Assembly: GCF_004114915.1 (NCBI RefSeq)
Contig: NZ_CP022219.1
Location: forward strand, 7,098,501-7,162,500
Source of the DNA: Bradyrhizobium guangxiense
GTDB taxonomy: Bacteria > Pseudomonadota > Alphaproteobacteria > Rhizobiales > Xanthobacteraceae
DNA length: 64,000 nt
Direction of reading: 5' to 3'
Of this stretch, positions 62,777 to 64,000 are shown in pieces. Position numbers and translations under genes: made by a program. The notes below the pieces were generated by a model. It saw nothing but the letters and a program-made list of their open reading frames with translations. It was not told where the DNA came from and ran no database searches. How positions within the stretch are numbered: the stretch's first letter is position 1; every line of letters begins with the position of its first letter.

Positions 62777-63448
62777 TTATTTCGATGCGGTGGTCTTGTT
62801 TTCCATATTGACGACCTGCACGCGGCGGTTGACCTCCGCCATCGGCTGGCTCGGGTCTTTCAGCTTGCTCTTGCCGTAGCCGACGGTGACGAGGTCGGTC
62901 GCGGAGATGCTGTACTTGTCGACGAGGTAGCGCTTGATCGCATCCGCGCGGCGTTCCGACAGGTCCTGATTGTAGGCTTCGCCACCGGCGGCGTCGGTAT
63001 GGCCGGCAACCACGAAGGTGGAGCCCTTCAGGTCCGGGCTGGTCAGAGCGCGACCGAGCGCCTGCACTGAGGGCATCGACTTGGTGCTGATATTGGCGGA
63101 GTTGTAGTCGAAGGTGATTTCGAGATCGATGTTCGGCTTGTCCTTGGCGACCGAGGCGATCTCCTCGCGCTCGGTCGACGACAACGAACGCGTCGAGCGG
63201 CCGCGGACCGACTGGATCAACTTGGTCTCCGCCGCGTTCGGCGCGGGATCGGCCTGCGGGGCGATCGAGAGGCCGCGGGTCAGGGGCTTCTTCGGCGCCG
63301 GCGCCAGCGCGCGGACGATGTCGTCCTCGGTGATGTTCTTGCTGTTGCCGTCGTCGCCGGCGAAAGCGGGCAAGGCCGACAGCGACAGGGCGGCGCCGAG
63401 AGTGATGACGGACAGGATCGCGGTAAGTCCCTTTGCAGCCGATTTCAT
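62777..63448 (-). CDS. OmpA-family C-terminal domain protein, exported
   Basis: 223 residues. AGGAGGG precedes the ATG at 63448; signal peptide about 1-30 ending AFA. After a linker with two proline stretches, the OmpA/MotB peptidoglycan-binding fold covers about 105-215: FDYNSANIS, VAGHTDAAGGEAYNQDLSERRADAIKRYLV and VGYGKSKL. No beta-barrel precedes it, so it is a periplasmic or lipid-free linker to the cell wall. It follows a TPR protein gene in the same orientation and may be co-transcribed with it. Confidence 0.92.
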   Translation of the reverse strand: MKSAAKGLTAILSVITLGAALSLSALPAFAGDDGNSKNITEDDIVRALAPAPKKPLTRGLSIAPQADPAPNAAETKLIQSVRGRSTRSLSSTEREEIASVAKDKPNIDLEITFDYNSANISTKSMPSVQALGRALTSPDLKGSTFVVAGHTDAAGGEAYNQDLSERRADAIKRYLVDKYSISATDLVTVGYGKSKLKDPSQPMAEVNRRVQVVNMENKTTASK

Positions 63449-63595
63449 AGCCAGTCCCTCCTGCGCAGCCAGCTCGCGCGGTTCGAAAATTTCTGCAATG
63501 AGCCCTCCTGAAAAGGCCGCCTGCGGCATCCGTCGGTTAGTCTTCCCTGGGTCGCCAAGGGTTCGAGGCGCCGCCTGCCTCAACTCAAAAAAATA

Positions 63596-64000
63596 CTAGC
63601 GCACTCCGTAGCTTGCGAATTCCTGAACGATGTTCGGATCCATCGCCTTGGCATTGGCGATGTCGAGTGCTCCTTCCTGGGCGGAGCCGTTGCGCTGCTT
63701 GGCGAGGCCGCGGCCGTAGAGCGAGGAGGTCAGGCGCGGATTGATCTTCAGGGCTGCATCGAAATCGGCGATGGCATTCTTGACCGCCCCCGATTTCAAG
63801 TTGACGAGCCCCCGGCTGTCCAGCGCATCGACGAAGTTCGGCCGCAGCCGTAGCGCCTCGTTGCAATCCTTCAGCGCGCCCTGGAGGTCGCCGACCACGG
63901 TGCGGGTCCAGCAGCGGTTGTTCAGCGCCTCGACATCCTTCGAATTGATCCGGAGCGTGTCGTCGAAATCCTTGATGGCGAGGTTGTAGGCGCCCTTGCT
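63596..64000 (-). CDS. Tetratricopeptide-repeat protein, N-terminus beyond window
   Basis: The visible 134 residues form at least three TPR units: YNLAIKDFDDTLRINSKDVEALNNR, then DLQGALKDCNEALRLRPNFVDALDSRG and KNAIADFDAALKINPRLTSSLYGRG, here broken for brevity by their alternating A and B helices. TPRs are protein-binding scaffolds. The open frame continues to the right edge, so the start and any signal peptide are unseen. The OmpA-family gene is 147 bp downstream in the same direction. Confidence 0.85.
   Translation of the reverse strand, partial: SKGAYNLAIKDFDDTLRINSKDVEALNNRCWTRTVVGDLQGALKDCNEALRLRPNFVDALDSRGLVNLKSGAVKNAIADFDAALKINPRLTSSLYGRGLAKQRNGSAQEGALDIANAKAMDPNIVQEFASYGVR

Noticed and set aside
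1..64000. CRISPR array, insertion sequence, prophage or integrase
   Set aside because: No regularly spaced direct repeats, transposase, integrase or phage structural protein was found on either strand.

Overview
The window is GC-rich alphaproteobacterial chromosome. Gene content (a cheAWYR cluster, many receiver-domain proteins, FCD-type GntR regulators with NitT/TauT-like ABC transporters, LTXXQ and LysM proteins) and several families of dispersed intergenic palindromes suggest Bradyrhizobium or a close relative. That placement is my inference; there is no rRNA or other species marker here. I see no CRISPR array, insertion sequence, phage gene or convincing tRNA gene.

Layout. 1-16990 is signal transduction: a cut-off Hpt protein, two Crp/Fnr paralogs, a receiver-only protein, cheA-cheW-cheY-cheR with a PilZ-like gene, a second receiver protein, a FixJ-like regulator, a large hybrid histidine kinase with its receiver partner, and a methyl-accepting chemotaxis protein. 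17056-23069 is a catabolic locus: a GntR repressor facing a NitT/TauT-type ABC transporter, an IlvD/Edd sugar-acid dehydratase and an RraA/HMG-aldolase-like protein, with a 26-bp perfect palindrome between the divergent genes. 23158-35371 is mixed: an S9 oligopeptidase, an MBOAT O-acyltransferase with an AlgJ/DltD-like partner, a class V aminotransferase, a nuclease-fold protein, a large unrecognised protein, an inactive-looking caspase homolog, a lone efflux adaptor and a PAS protein. 35714-45775 holds a periplasmic beta-propeller, two small ORFs shorter than 60 residues, a PAP2 phosphatase, a GGDEF-EAL protein with a nearby broken copy of part of its EAL domain, and secreted LysM and LTXXQ proteins.

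45907-52634 is the most interesting block: eight tightly packed minus-strand genes (GntR, substrate-binding protein, permease, ATPase, second permease, NodB-like hydrolase, FAH-family hydrolase, MetE-like zinc enzyme). It reads as a regulated uptake-and-degradation operon for an unidentified compound. 52794-64000 contains a membrane class III nucleotidyl cyclase, an AsmA-like protein, a cAMP-type Crp regulator, an RND efflux adaptor and pump, an OmpA-family protein and a TPR protein cut by the right edge.

Two independent FCD-GntR plus NitT/TauT loci each carry their own enzymes, so the region seems rich in uptake of small organic acids or related compounds. The cyclase and the Crp protein 2.5 kb apart could form one cAMP circuit. 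Starts were often moved inward from the longest reading frame where a Shine-Dalgarno sequence or signal peptide decides it.
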